Assembly (NCBI GenBank): GCA_022561875.1
Contig: JADFQJ010000014.1
Location: 1 to 62,831, forward strand
Direction: 5' to 3'
Length of the DNA stretch: 62,831 nt
Source of the DNA: Bacteroidota bacterium
GTDB taxonomy: Bacteria; Bacteroidota; Bacteroidia; Bacteroidales; VadinHA17
The position numbers and the translations under genes are program-made. The notes beneath the pieces were generated by a model. The model saw nothing but the letters and a program-made list of their open reading frames with translations. It was not told where the DNA came from and ran no database searches. Of this stretch, positions 8,276-17,945 are shown piece by piece; the stretch's first letter is position 1, and every line of letters starts with the position of its first letter.

Positions 8276-8669
8276 ATGGACCGGAAATTAACCGATGTCA
8301 GGAAAGTGTCTGGTCTTTTTTTCTTCATGATAACAGCCGTTTTCCTGGTTATCACTTCCTCATGTCAGAACGGCCGGGGTAAAGCTACCAGAGACATTTT
8401 CGAGAAATATGAAGGACAGAAGGTATTTATATTTTTCGCATTCCACCGGGGATTGTAAATATTCTCCTTGACAAATCAGGTGAGACCAGCTTGATGGAAT
8501 TATTTGGAGATATGAAAATGAAGATGGCTTTATTGATGAGATCATGATGCTGATAAAAGAAAAAGATTCGTTTCTGGGAATCAGTCTTGTTGGGAAGCTG
8601 ACCTATGATCAAATATCCATGTTAGCTAAAAAGGTAAAGATTGATGATTTTAGAAATATAGCTGACTAA
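8276..8669 (+). pseudogene. Frameshifted DUF4252 lipoprotein
   Basis: The first frame encodes a lipoprotein signal (VITSSC) and DIFEKYEGQK, then stops at 8458. The DUF4252 reading continues in a second frame (IFRIPPGIVNILLDK, then SLMELFGD) and in a third (YENEDGFIDEIMMLIKEKD to KKVKIDDFRNIAD) ending at TAA 8667-8669. Two frameshifts therefore separate three homologous segments. This third DUF4252 copy is inactivated, supporting decay of the whole sigma/DUF4252 locus. Confidence 0.8.
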
Positions 8670-8685
8670 TTTAAAGTATCATAAA

Positions 8686-8707
8686 AAACCCCGGCATTAC
8701 CGGGTTT
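8686..8707. terminator. Bidirectional terminator between DUF4252 locus and rplI
   Basis: AAACCC..CGG faces CCGGGTTT around CATTA, with A-runs upstream and T-rich sequence downstream, so it can act on both converging transcripts. Confidence 0.65.
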
Positions 8708-8730
8708 CTATTTTATGGTCAGAAATTGAA

Positions 8731-9177
8731 TTATTCACCGACAATCTCAAAATCAATTTCTACTGAAACTTCCTTGTGTAAGTTGATAATTGCAGAATAT
8801 TTTCCAACTTCTTTTATAGCATCTTCCTTCAGGGAAATATCCTTTCGATCTATCTCAAATCCTTTAGCAGTAAGAGCTTCAGCTATTTGAATAGTATTTA
8901 CCGAACCGAATATTTTACCTTTTGAGCTTGTTTTAGCTCCAATAGAAAGTGCAATGCCATCCATCTTCGCAGCCATTTTTTCGGCTTCATTCCTGATCTT
9001 TTCTTCTTTATGCGCTCTTTGCCTTTGATTTTCATCATGCACCTTGCGTGCTGATTTGGTAGCCATTATGGCGTAACCTTTTGGAATTAGAAAATTCCTG
9101 GCATAACCGTCTTTTACATTAATGATTTCGTCTTTATGACCCAAATCCGGCCGGTTCTCTAATAATATAATTTCCAT
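8731..9177 (-). CDS. rplI: 50S ribosomal protein L9
   Basis: A 148-residue protein of usual L9 length. The N-terminal signature MEIILLENRPDLGHKDEIINVKDGYARNFLIPKG is followed by the long connecting helix (about 45-75) and the C-terminal domain ending VEIDFEIVGE. It binds 23S rRNA at the base of the L1 stalk. It is the last gene of rpsF-rpsR-rplI, 13 nt after rpsR. Confidence 0.97.
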   Translation of the reverse strand: MEIILLENRPDLGHKDEIINVKDGYARNFLIPKGYAIMATKSARKVHDENQRQRAHKEEKIRNEAEKMAAKMDGIALSIGAKTSSKGKIFGSVNTIQIAEALTAKGFEIDRKDISLKEDAIKEVGKYSAIINLHKEVSVEIDFEIVGE

Positions 9178-9190
9178 CGATAACCCTCTT

Positions 9191-9457
9191 CTATTTTAGC
9201 ATATCTGTAACATAAGGCAATAGTGCAAGATGGCGCGCTCTTTTAATGGATCGTGCCACTTTTCTTTGATACTTTAGTGAAGTCCCGGTTAATCTCCTTG
9301 GCAGGATCTTTCCCTGTTCATTAAGGAATCTTTTTAAGAATTCAGGATCTTTATAGTCTATATATTTGATCCTGCTCTTCTTAAAACGACAGTATTTTTC
9401 CTTTTTAACTTCTATTGTCGGAGGTGTTAAATACCTTATTTCTGATTCATTAGCCAT
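9191..9457 (-). CDS. rpsR: 30S ribosomal protein S18
   Basis: An 88-residue S18 with the core [24 protein letters not shown], the [32 protein letters not shown] block and a short extended N-terminus. S18 forms a heterodimer with S6 on the 30S platform, matching its position 3 nt after rpsF. No intact CxxC zinc site is seen; only one Cys remains. Confidence 0.97.
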   Translation of the reverse strand: MANESEIRYLTPPTIEVKKEKYCRFKKSRIKYIDYKDPEFLKRFLNEQGKILPRRLTGTSLKYQRKVARSIKRARHLALLPYVTDMLK

Positions 9458-9460
9458 GAC

Positions 9461-9814
9461 TTATTCCTCCTCTTTTTTCTCGATTTCTTTTTGCTTCCTT
9501 TTCTTCTCACTGTAAGCGATTGCGTACTTGTCCATTTTAAAAGTCAGGAACCGGATTATCTTCTCATCGCGACAATATTCAGTTTCCAGCTTATCGATCA
9601 GCGTACCTTCTGAGCGAAATTCAATAAGGTAGTAAAATCCGGTGGACTTTTTCTTGATAGGATAGGCAAGTTTCCTCAGCCCCCAGTTTTCCTCGTGCAC
9701 AATCTCACCATCACCACCTGTAATGATGCGCTTAACTTTTTTTACCGCTTCCTTCATCTGGGTCTCAGACAAAACGGGAGTTGCAATGAAAACGGTTTCG
9801 TACTGGTTTAACAT
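9461..9814 (-). CDS. rpsF: 30S ribosomal protein S6
   Basis: A 117-residue S6: it begins [17 protein letters not shown], has the [23 protein letters not shown] core and a charged Lys/Glu tail ([14 protein letters not shown]). First gene of the rpsF-rpsR-rplI operon. A minus-strand TATTTTTG (9862-9869) about 50 bp upstream fits the Bacteroidota -7 element. Confidence 0.97.
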   Translation of the reverse strand: MLNQYETVFIATPVLSETQMKEAVKKVKRIITGGDGEIVHEENWGLRKLAYPIKKKSTGFYYLIEFRSEGTLIDKLETEYCRDEKIIRFLTFKMDKYAIAYSEKKRKQKEIEKKEEE

Positions 9815-9965
9815 AAATTTACTTAGTTTTGTTTAGTTAATAAAAACTGTTTTACGGGTCGCAAAAATAATAAATTTTATTTGAAAGAAAAATAAATACA
9901 CGGTTTAAATATTTGAATTAGTGACAATATTCATCACCAATTTTAAAAAAATGATAAATTCATCA

Positions 9966-9993
9966 TTGGTTTATTTAAACTCTCTTATCTTTG
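9966..9993 (+). promoter_or_regulatory. Bacteroidota-type promoter upstream of dnaX
   Basis: TTGG (9966-9969) and TATCTTTG (9986-9993) match the -33 / -7 consensus (TTTG, TAnnTTTG) with 16 nt between. Transcription would start near 10000, about 64 nt before the dnaX ATG. Confidence 0.6.
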
Positions 9994-10063
9994 TATTTGC
10001 TTGGGTACAGTTCGTAGAATCTGACCCAGGCAGCTAATTGTCAGTTTATTAGATTGTTTTTGT

Positions 10064-11791
10064 ATGGATAATTTTATTGTTTCAGCCCGGAAATACAGAC
10101 CAGTAAATTTTGATTCAGTTGTAGGGCAGGCTTCAACTACGAATACATTAAAAAATGCAATAAGAAGCAAACAAATTGCACACGCATACTTATTCTGCGG
10201 ACCAAGGGGGATTGGGAAAACAACCTGTGCCAGGATATTCGCAAAAACCATCAATTGTCAAAATCCCGTTGACAAAACAAAAGCATGTAACGAGTGTGAG
10301 TCATGTAAATCTTTCAATGAATCCCGTTCTTATAATATTCATGAACTGGATGCCGCTTCAAACAACTCGGTAGATGATATACGTAGTTTGATAGAACAGG
10401 TGAGGATCCCTCCGCAGGTAGGAAAGTATTCCACCTATATTATTGATGAAGTTCATATGTTATCTGCATCAGCATTTAATGCTTTTCTAAAAACCCTTGA
10501 AGAACCTCCTGCACATGCCATTTTTATTTTGGCAACTACTGAAAAACATAAAATCCTTCCCACGATTCTTTCACGATGCCAGATATTTGACTTCAACAGG
10601 ATAAAAACCGAAGATATAGTTAAACATTTATCATACGTTGCAAAAGAAGAAAAAGTAAATATCAAGCCTGAATCACTAAATATCATAGCCAGAAAAGCTG
10701 ATGGCGCAATGCGTGATGCCTTATCAATTTTTGACCAGATGGTTAGTTTTTCAGGTAAAGACATTGAGCATAAAACAGTACTTGAAAACCTCAATGTCCT
10801 TGACTATGACTACTATTTTAAGCTAACACAGACTTTTATCCAGCATAACATTCCCTCAAGCCTGATGATTTTTAATGAAATATTGAACAAAGGATTTGAC
10901 GGACATAATTTTATTAATGGATTAAGCAATCATTTCAGGGATCTCCTGGTTTGTAAAGATGAAGTAACCCTGCCTTTGTTTGATATGGGCGCTTCAGTGA
11001 GGGATCAATATCTTGAACAGACCAGGAATTGTCCTGTTGAATTTTTGTATAATGCCCTGGATATTTGTAGTTCGGCAGATATAAATTATAAAAGCAGTAA
11101 AAACCAGCGACTGCATGTGGAACTTACGCTTATAAAGCTTTGTATGCTGACGATGCCTGATAATGAAACTTCTGAAAAAAAAAATCCTGAAAAAGAAGAA
11201 TTAAAAAAGGAAAGTACGATTCAACATAAAGAGAGAACAGAACAGGAAAAAACAGAATTACAATCTCCATCACAAGAGGTTGTCAGGAACGGTAAACCAA
11301 AATACAAGTCATCCACACCATCCATTGGCGGATTAATTAACGGTAAAGTATCTTCTACGGCCAAACAAAAAGAGGCAGAACAAAATCAGGGTTCTGTTGA
11401 CAGTGAGAAACGGGAAAATCAAAATGAAGACTTCTCCATGAAAGAATTAATGGAGAAATGGATTCAATTCGCAGAAAAAATACGTAAAGATAAACCCCGT
11501 ATGGCCATAACATTAAAAGCCAGGGAGCCGGTACTTAAAGAAGATTTTGTGATCGACGTTGAAATGAGTAACTCAGCCCAGCATGACGATTTCAAACTTA
11601 TGATCAAAGCTGATCTCGCTAACCACCTTAAGAAAGAACTAAAAAATGACAATATAAAAATTGTTACTTTTGTTTCGGAAACAAAGCAGGAGAAAGCACT
11701 TTATACAGACGAAGATAAATACAAATACCTTTCTGAAAAAAATCCTAATATCAACAAGTTAAAACAAAAATTCAACCTGGATTTCACTTAA
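10064..11791 (+). CDS. dnaX: DNA polymerase III subunit gamma/tau (clamp loader)
   Basis: A AAA+ clamp-loader ATPase of 575 residues. Walker A is GPRGIGKTT (46-54), four zinc-binding Cys are at 65, 75, 78 and 81, and the Walker B/DExx region is IIDEVHMLS. The SRC arginine-finger motif lies in TILSRCQIFDF. Domain III follows, then a Lys/Glu-rich linker (about 365-460) and a C-terminal domain expected to bind the polymerase, i.e. a tau form. It loads the beta clamp during replication. No slippery A-run followed by a clear early stop is evident. Confidence 0.95.
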   Translation: MDNFIVSARKYRPVNFDSVVGQASTTNTLKNAIRSKQIAHAYLFCGPRGIGKTTCARIFAKTINCQNPVDKTKACNECESCKSFNESRSYNIHELDAASNNSVDDIRSLIEQVRIPPQVGKYSTYIIDEVHMLSASAFNAFLKTLEEPPAHAIFILATTEKHKILPTILSRCQIFDFNRIKTEDIVKHLSYVAKEEKVNIKPESLNIIARKADGAMRDALSIFDQMVSFSGKDIEHKTVLENLNVLDYDYYFKLTQTFIQHNIPSSLMIFNEILNKGFDGHNFINGLSNHFRDLLVCKDEVTLPLFDMGASVRDQYLEQTRNCPVEFLYNALDICSSADINYKSSKNQRLHVELTLIKLCMLTMPDNETSEKKNPEKEELKKESTIQHKERTEQEKTELQSPSQEVVRNGKPKYKSSTPSIGGLINGKVSSTAKQKEAEQNQGSVDSEKRENQNEDFSMKELMEKWIQFAEKIRKDKPRMAITLKAREPVLKEDFVIDVEMSNSAQHDDFKLMIKADLANHLKKELKNDNIKIVTFVSETKQEKALYTDEDKYKYLSEKNPNINKLKQKFNLDFT

Positions 11792-11976
11792 TATAGATAT
11801 ATCGGAATTTAAAAATTATTCGTTGATAAATAATAAGGTATATCATTCTTATTCCATAATCATTCAAATTTAGCAGTTCCATTTTAATAGTACTAACCTT
11901 TCTAATTAATTTGCGAAGCTATGTTCTTTTATTATTTTTACAGAAAACAATAAACAAAGCAATAAATTATTAACAG

Positions 11977-13242
11977 ATGAACCCCGGTAAAATAACCAAA
12001 GAACGAGACACGCTTAAAGTACCTGTTAACCCAATAATACCATTCATTGAGGGTGATGGGACCGGCCCTGATATATGGGCTGCAGCTATTCGGGTTTTTA
12101 ATGCAGCAGTTGAAAAAGCATACAACGGAAAACGAAAAATTGAATGGAAAGAGATATTTGCAGGTGAAAAATCATATAATATGAGCGGCGAATGGCTGCC
12201 AGACAAAACCATTGATACTATAAGAGAATATCTTATTGCAATAAAGGGTCCGCTTACAACACCGGTAGGAGGAGGTATCCGGTCATTAAATGTAGCCCTC
12301 AGGCAGAAGTTAGATCTTTATGTTTGTTTGCGCCCTGTAAAATATTACAAAGGAGTTCCTTCTCCCGTAAAAAGGCCTGAACTGACAAACATGGTTATTT
12401 TCAGAGAAAATTCTGAAGATATTTATGCCGGAATTGAATGGATGGCGGGTACGTCTGAAGTAAAAAAGATTATTAAATTCATGCAATCTGAATTAGGTGT
12501 GAAAAAAATTCGTTTCCCGGAAACTTCCTCGATTGGTATAAAGCCTGTTTCGCGTGAAGGAACTGAACGACTCATTAGAGATGCAATTCGATATACCATT
12601 GAGCATAAACTACCATCGGTTACTATCGTTCATAAAGGAAACATTATGAAATTCACCGAAGGGATGTTCAAACAATGGAGTTATGACCTTGCAGAACGCG
12701 AGTTTTCCGATCAGGTTTTTACCTGGCAGCAATATGACCGGATAAAGGAAAAAGACGGAGTTGATGCTGCAAACCAGGCACAGTCGAAAGCTGAGGCAGA
12801 AGGAAAGGTTTTGATCAAAGATGTTATTGCTGATGCATTCTTGCAGCAGATCCTTACAAGGCCTGCTGAATATTCGGTTATTGCCACATTGAACCTGAAT
12901 GGAGATTATATCTCAGATGCTCTTGCTGCCTGTGTAGGTGGAATAGGAATTGCCCCCGGAGCGAATATTAATTATCAAACCGGTCATGCAATTTTTGAGG
13001 CTACTCATGGAACAGCTCCAAAATATGCAGGACTGGATAAAGTTAACCCCGGTTCACTAATACTTTCAGGTGTGCTGATGTTTCAGTACATGGGATGGGA
13101 TGAAGTTGCCAGCCTGATAATTAATGGCATCGAGAAAACAATTATCAGCAAAAGAGTAACTTACGATTTTGAAAGACTAATGGAAGGCGCCACAAAACTT
13201 AAGTGCTCCGAGTATGGAAGTGAGATTATTAAGAATATGTAA
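11977..13242 (+). CDS. icd: NADP-dependent isocitrate dehydrogenase
   Basis: A 421-residue enzyme of the E. coli-type homodimeric family. It converts isocitrate to 2-oxoglutarate, CO2 and NADPH in the TCA cycle. It has the substrate loop [13 protein letters not shown] (the Ser regulated by phosphorylation in E. coli), metal-binding Asp residues in [13 protein letters not shown], and [17 protein letters not shown], whose Lys-Tyr indicates NADP rather than NAD. It is single, with an 18-nt word at 11914-11931 shared with another spacer (57.05 kb). Confidence 0.95.
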   Translation: MNPGKITKERDTLKVPVNPIIPFIEGDGTGPDIWAAAIRVFNAAVEKAYNGKRKIEWKEIFAGEKSYNMSGEWLPDKTIDTIREYLIAIKGPLTTPVGGGIRSLNVALRQKLDLYVCLRPVKYYKGVPSPVKRPELTNMVIFRENSEDIYAGIEWMAGTSEVKKIIKFMQSELGVKKIRFPETSSIGIKPVSREGTERLIRDAIRYTIEHKLPSVTIVHKGNIMKFTEGMFKQWSYDLAEREFSDQVFTWQQYDRIKEKDGVDAANQAQSKAEAEGKVLIKDVIADAFLQQILTRPAEYSVIATLNLNGDYISDALAACVGGIGIAPGANINYQTGHAIFEATHGTAPKYAGLDKVNPGSLILSGVLMFQYMGWDEVASLIINGIEKTIISKRVTYDFERLMEGATKLKCSEYGSEIIKNM

Positions 13243-13256
13243 TTTGTTTCGGTAAC

Positions 13257-14543
13257 TTATATTGATTGGGATAAAGGCTGTTTCATTATTGGAGAAGCCT
13301 TCTTTTTAAGTTCAAGAAAGGTGATTTCAGGCGGCATTCCTACTCTGCCCGGATATCCAATATAACCAAGTCCGCAATTTACATAAAGCTGTTGTTCTCC
13401 TTCGGTGTAGAGCCCCGCCCACCGGGGATATTTAAGCTGTACAGGACTCCATTTCATCTTTCCGATTTTCACACCAAACTGCATCCCATGCGTATGCCCG
13501 GAAAGGGTAAGAGGGATATTTTTCTTGTTAAGCACCTCAGCATCCCAATGACTGGGATCATGAGACAAAAGGATATTAAAAGGCATATTTTCCACATTTC
13601 CATAAGCTGCATTAAGGTCACCATACTGGGCAAAAGGAGGTTTACCCCAATTCTCGACACCAATTATTGCTATTGAACTATTTTCTCCTGTGAGGGTGAT
13701 AGATTCATTTTGTAACAACCTGAAACCAAGACGGTGATGAGCATCTTTTATTTTTTCCAGGTTCTTTTTTTTCGCATCATCAGATTCCCAATAGTGATAA
13801 TCACCATAGTCATGATTGCCTAAAACAGAGTATTTTCCAATTCGGGCTTTCATCTTATCCAGTACTTCAAACCACCCGTTCAGTTCATTGGCAAAATCGT
13901 TAACGAGATCTCCGGTAAAGCATATGATATCAGGAGAAAGGGAATTGATCATTTCGACAGCCAGTGAAATTTTTTCCTGATGTCCGTATAAACTTCCAAT
14001 GTGCAGATCGGATATATGTACAATACTAAGTCCGGAAAAATCATCAGGGAGGTTTTTAAAATTCAAGCTGATCTTCTCAATCCGGAAATTGAATCGTCCG
14101 GCAGCCATTCCATAAATTATAGAACCAAAAGGTATTGCAGCAAGAATTAAACCTGTTTGCGACAAAAAAGTCATACGCGATATTTTCAGGCTACCAGTGT
14201 TTCCCGTAATCTTTCTTCTTCCGAAAATTCTGATGATCAACATAGAGCTATAGCGGATAATATCTTCAGAAAAATGAAACGGGATAAACAGGAATTTAGG
14301 TATGTAAAAAGCCAGGAGCATGCCAACAAAACCATAAATCCTGTGTTGTACTGCCGGATCATAGTCGTTATACATCCAGTTGGATATTAACAATGTACCC
14401 GCAATAAATCCAATACTTTGAACCCAAAAAAGAATTGCAAGGATCCCTTGCTGCCTACCGGATATCCTGTGGTTTGCTATGTGTCGTATCCCTTTATAAA
14501 AATAAAGGTCTGTGATCAGCAATATTATTATTATTATCAACAT
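13257..14543 (-). CDS. Membrane-anchored calcineurin-like metallophosphoesterase
   Basis: A protein of 428 residues. The N-terminal ~150 residues carry about four hydrophobic segments, followed by a metallophosphoesterase domain with its metal-binding motifs in order: HISDLHIGS, CFTGDLVND, LGNHDYGDY, LLSHDP and LSGHTHGMQFG. This layout resembles the YaeI/YkuE group, some of which cleave lipid pyrophosphates or UDP-sugar lipids at the membrane. It converges with icd. The substrate is not deducible. Confidence 0.88.
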   Translation of the reverse strand: MLIIIIILLITDLYFYKGIRHIANHRISGRQQGILAILFWVQSIGFIAGTLLISNWMYNDYDPAVQHRIYGFVGMLLAFYIPKFLFIPFHFSEDIIRYSSMLIIRIFGRRKITGNTGSLKISRMTFLSQTGLILAAIPFGSIIYGMAAGRFNFRIEKISLNFKNLPDDFSGLSIVHISDLHIGSLYGHQEKISLAVEMINSLSPDIICFTGDLVNDFANELNGWFEVLDKMKARIGKYSVLGNHDYGDYHYWESDDAKKKNLEKIKDAHHRLGFRLLQNESITLTGENSSIAIIGVENWGKPPFAQYGDLNAAYGNVENMPFNILLSHDPSHWDAEVLNKKNIPLTLSGHTHGMQFGVKIGKMKWSPVQLKYPRWAGLYTEGEQQLYVNCGLGYIGYPGRVGMPPEITFLELKKKASPIMKQPLSQSI

Positions 14544-14755
14544 GGTATACTGGTCTGATCTTTTGGTTTAAAACCCTGCGCTTTAGTTTCTTTTTTGGCT
14601 GTGAGCTATTGTGAAAATTATCTGTATTTATTCGTTTCAGAATAAGATAACCTTATAATAGTTTTACCCGGACCAAAATAATAAACAATAAATTTCGTTG
14701 AAATACTGAAATATTCTTTTATTTGCAGTATTAAAATCAATTAATATACAAAAGT

Positions 14756-15385
14756 ATGAAAAAAATACTTTTATTAATAACTGGAATATTGTTTTTTATT
14801 GCTGCCAATGCTCAATTTAAATTCGGAGTGAAGGGTGGCGTGAATTCATCATATATAAAAATGGATGATGTGATTACTGTGATCCAGGGGGTTGAGGAGT
14901 ATTCGTTTGAAGGATTGAAAACCGCCACTGTTGGATTCCATGCCGGTCTTATGGCGAGGGTTACTTTTTTCGGAGCCTTCATACAGCCAGAATTGCTGTT
15001 CTCATCAACAGGTGGTGAAGTTGAAGTTACAAACCTGATATCGAATGATGTTAGTATTAAGAAAATGGAATTCAAGAAACTGGATATACCGGTACTTGTA
15101 GGTTTTAAATTCGGACCGGTCCGGATAAATGCCGGTCCCGTGGCAAGTATAATAATCGACAGTAAAGCCGATCTTATTGAAGAAGCAGGTTATGAAGAAA
15201 AACTAAAGGGAGCAACTTTTGGATACCAGGCAGGATTTGGAATTGACATATTGTCCATTTCACTTGATGTACGGTACGAAGGCAATCTTAGCAAACTTGG
15301 AGAGGGTATAAACGTTAGAGGAAATGATTTTGAGTTTGATTCAAGAAACCCGCAGTTTATTTTCAGTCTCGGTATCTTTTTCTAA
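14756..15385 (+). CDS. PorT-like outer-membrane beta-barrel protein
   Basis: A 209-residue protein with a signal peptide ending at ANAQ, then alternating amphipathic strands (FKFGVKGGVNSSYI, VGFHAGLMARV, LDIPVLVGFKFG) typical of the outer-membrane beta-barrel domain found in many Bacteroidota. The C-terminus ends in Phe-Phe (FSLGIFF), as expected for barrel assembly. A strong terminator follows. The role is unknown: possibly structural or a small porin. Confidence 0.8.
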   Translation: MKKILLLITGILFFIAANAQFKFGVKGGVNSSYIKMDDVITVIQGVEEYSFEGLKTATVGFHAGLMARVTFFGAFIQPELLFSSTGGEVEVTNLISNDVSIKKMEFKKLDIPVLVGFKFGPVRINAGPVASIIIDSKADLIEEAGYEEKLKGATFGYQAGFGIDILSISLDVRYEGNLSKLGEGINVRGNDFEFDSRNPQFIFSLGIFF

Positions 15386-15405
15386 ACTATTAAAAACAAA
15401 ATTGA

Positions 15406-15435
15406 TAAAAGAGGGGCCCAGGTCCCCCTTTTTTT
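15406..15435 (+). terminator. Rho-independent terminator after the beta-barrel gene
   Basis: AGGGG (15412-15416) pairs with CCCCT (15425-15429), followed by seven or more T. The rest of the spacer to 15687 shows no gene. Confidence 0.75.
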
Positions 15436-15687
15436 ATGTGCTATGCATGTTTTCAGAGAGTCAGGGTATTTAATCCGAATTAATAACTTCGCTGAGCCCG
15501 CCAACTGACGGGGGGCACAAATAATCCTGACTATTTAAAAATATTAACGCTTGACAGGCCTTGAATCTAATGCATCTATTAGTCGCCTTTGGGATACCAC
15601 TGATAATGATTAATATGATGGCCGTAAAAAAAACAGGAAGTTATCCGGGTTTTTTATAATTTTAGTATTCGTTTAATTCAAGAAAAT

Positions 15688-17163
15688 ATGATCTCTGCCA
15701 TTCATTGGGACGTCCTATGGAGTAATGTTGCTCTGGTGATCACTATCCTTTACGGTGGGACTATCTTGTTTACTGTTTTTATGGTTATCCTTGAGAACCG
15801 TGATCCGGTAAAGACTATTTCCTGGGGTTTATTCATTATTCTTATTCCGGTGATTGGAATTATTGGTTATCTTATTTTTGGGCAAAACTACAGGAAAGTG
15901 AAAATCTTCTCCCGGAAAGAGTTGGTAGACCTGGAAAGGATAAGCAGTCTGAGCAGGGACCAGGTACATGAATTACCCTATCAAAAGTTCCTGGAAAATA
16001 AAAAGATCAATGATAAACGGAATATTATTACATTGTTATTAAACAACAGCAAAGCGCTCCTTACTCTATATAATAAGATAAATATCTTTAATAATGGAGA
16101 AGAAACATTCGATTCTATTATCAAAGCTCTCAATAAAGCTGAAGACCATATTCATATGGAATTTTATCGATGGGAATCCGATAATATTGGGAACAGAATT
16201 AAGGAAGTTCTTGTTAAGAAAGCCAGAGAAGGAGTGAAGATCCGTATTATTTATGATGATGTTGGAAGTTGGAAGATAAGTAAAAAGTATCTGAGGGAAC
16301 TTAAAAAAAAAGGTATTGAAACTTATGCCTTTATGCCGGTGAGATTTCCATACCTTACCAGTAAGGCAAATTTCAGAAATCATCGTAAGATAATTGTTGT
16401 GGATGGAAAAATTGGTTTTGTCGGTGGATTTAATATTGCAGACAAGTACATTCATGGAGATCCAAAAGGAAGCTTCTGGCGGGATGCTCATTTGAGATTG
16501 GAAGGGGAAAGTGTACATTCATTGCAGATGATCTTCCTGGTTGACTGGCACTTTGTTTCTAAAATAATTATTGGTAATCAACCCAGGTATTTTCCCGATC
16601 ACAGGGTAAAAGACCAGTGCCTGGTACAAATCACTTCAAGTGGTCCTGATTCTGACTGGTCAAGTATAATGCAGGCTTATTTTGCATCTATCAGTACTGC
16701 CAAAGAGAATGTTTTTATTTCAACGCCATATTTCTCTCCTAATGCCAGCATTCTTACTGCCTTGAAAACAGCTTCGCTTAGCGGTGTTGATGTTAGAATT
16801 ATTTTACCTTCACATTCCGATTCAACAATTGCCTATTGGAACTCAATTTCATACATAGGGGAAATGCTCGATGCAGGAATCCGGGTTTACCTTTATGAGA
16901 AAGGATTTAATCATGCAAAATTAATTATGGTTGACGGGGTTTTCTCATCGATCGGATCTGCGAATGTTGATTATCGGAGTTTTGACCTTAACTTTGAAGT
17001 TATTGCCTTAATATACAATGAAACACATACAATAAACCTGGAAAATGATTTTCGCAGGGATCTTGAAAACAGCCATCTGATAATTCCCGGGGAGTGGAAA
17101 AGGCGACCCTTAAATCAGAAAATATTTGCATCATTGGCAAGAATTCTTGGACCGCTTTATTAA
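15688..17163 (+). CDS. cls: Cardiolipin synthase (PLD superfamily)
   Basis: A 491-residue membrane enzyme. Two N-terminal TM segments (about 13-35 and 44-64) precede two phospholipase-D HKD motifs: NHRKIIVVDG (His232, Lys234, Asp239) and NHAKLIMVDG (His409, Lys411, Asp416), each followed by the usual Gly-rich GGFN/GSAN. It joins two phosphatidylglycerol molecules into cardiolipin at the inner membrane. Length and motif spacing match ClsA-type enzymes. Confidence 0.93.
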   Translation: MISAIHWDVLWSNVALVITILYGGTILFTVFMVILENRDPVKTISWGLFIILIPVIGIIGYLIFGQNYRKVKIFSRKELVDLERISSLSRDQVHELPYQKFLENKKINDKRNIITLLLNNSKALLTLYNKINIFNNGEETFDSIIKALNKAEDHIHMEFYRWESDNIGNRIKEVLVKKAREGVKIRIIYDDVGSWKISKKYLRELKKKGIETYAFMPVRFPYLTSKANFRNHRKIIVVDGKIGFVGGFNIADKYIHGDPKGSFWRDAHLRLEGESVHSLQMIFLVDWHFVSKIIIGNQPRYFPDHRVKDQCLVQITSSGPDSDWSSIMQAYFASISTAKENVFISTPYFSPNASILTALKTASLSGVDVRIILPSHSDSTIAYWNSISYIGEMLDAGIRVYLYEKGFNHAKLIMVDGVFSSIGSANVDYRSFDLNFEVIALIYNETHTINLENDFRRDLENSHLIIPGEWKRRPLNQKIFASLARILGPLY

Positions 17164-17188
17164 ATAAGCTTGTTGTGAGACAAATTCC

Positions 17189-17368
17189 TTAATCGCAGCT
17201 ATTCAGTGCCTTAAGTTTGGAATGCCTAAGAAGTTTTTTGTTTAGCTCTTCAACAGACTTGCCTTCCCTTGAAATGTTGATGGTATCCTTAGTCTGAGCA
17301 ATAACAGGGAAAGATACTATAAGGAGCGCCAGAAGAATATAACTTTTTCGAAATAAAAAACAAACCAT
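17189..17368 (-). CDS. Small secreted hypothetical protein (59 aa)
   Basis: Complement ATG 17366-17368 to TAA 17189-17191 encodes 59 residues. They are a basic start, a hydrophobic core (YILLALLIVSFPVIAQ) ending in a clean signal-peptidase site, and a short hydrophilic tail with KSVEELNKKLLRHSKLK. No family is recognised. It may be the truncated 5' end of a larger secreted protein. Its 3' part contains a 22-bp sequence identical to one spanning the dinB stop codon. Confidence 0.45.
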   Translation of the reverse strand: MVCFLFRKSYILLALLIVSFPVIAQTKDTINISREGKSVEELNKKLLRHSKLKALNSCD

Positions 17369-17607
17369 ATACTGTATGCTTTCTTACAAACAAAAATAAC
17401 GGAAAAATGATACTGTCACATTTTTAAACCTGAAAATTCGCAAAATTTTCTCATTTCCGAATCATTTTTTAACTCTGTAAATTTTATTTTATAAAATTAA
17501 TGATTCATTAAGTTAATCAAAACCATTGACTTCCGGTATTATTTTAATATATTTTACATTTAATGAAAAAAAAATAAAAAAATCTTTTTTTTAAATAATA
17601 AATTTCA

Positions 17608-17615
17608 TATATTTG
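17608..17615 (+). promoter_or_regulatory. Bacteroidota -7 element before candidate small RNA
   Basis: TATATTTG fits TAnnTTTG exactly and lies about 7 nt before the left arm of a long stem (17619-17632). No convincing -33 TTTG is seen at the expected distance. Confidence 0.45.
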
Positions 17616-17618
17616 AAA

Positions 17619-17760
17619 AGAAAATGAGGTTCTGATCCGTTACTCTTCTCTTAATTTTAGGTTTAGTTGTTGGTTTATTATCTTCATTTAATTCACTTTC
17701 ATTGCATCTTAAATAAGGGTGCTTAGTTTCCAGGATTGTGAACCTCATTTTCTCTTTTTA
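17619..17760 (+). ncRNA. Candidate rod-shaped small RNA (~140 nt, ends paired)
   Basis: AGAAAATGAGGTTC (17619-17632) pairs perfectly with GAACCTCATTTTCT (17740-17753). The stem extends inward through GATCC/GGATT, and a hairpin GCATCTT/AAGGGTGC lies near the 3' side. The 3' arm runs into a T-rich tract (TCTCTTTTT), as at an intrinsic terminator, and a -7 element precedes the 5' arm. No ORF explains it. Paired ends with a long open interior resemble 6S-type RNA, but this is only a topological likeness. Confidence 0.5.
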
Positions 17761-17945
17761 AACCAACAAAATCTATCTTTTTTTTTCAGTCATTTGTCGT
17801 TATCTTCAGCTATTGTGGAAGTAGTTGATATTTTATGATTTTTTTCGATCGCGGGGCGGGCAGCACGAATCACCAACTCTCATACTCAACGTTTCACGAT
17901 TCACTCCTGATAGCAATCCGGATCATAGCAACACGGCAGTACTGG

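Noticed and set aside
15433-15687. A 29-codon ORF upstream of cls
   Set aside because: No signal, no domain and no upstream promoter match; too short to support.
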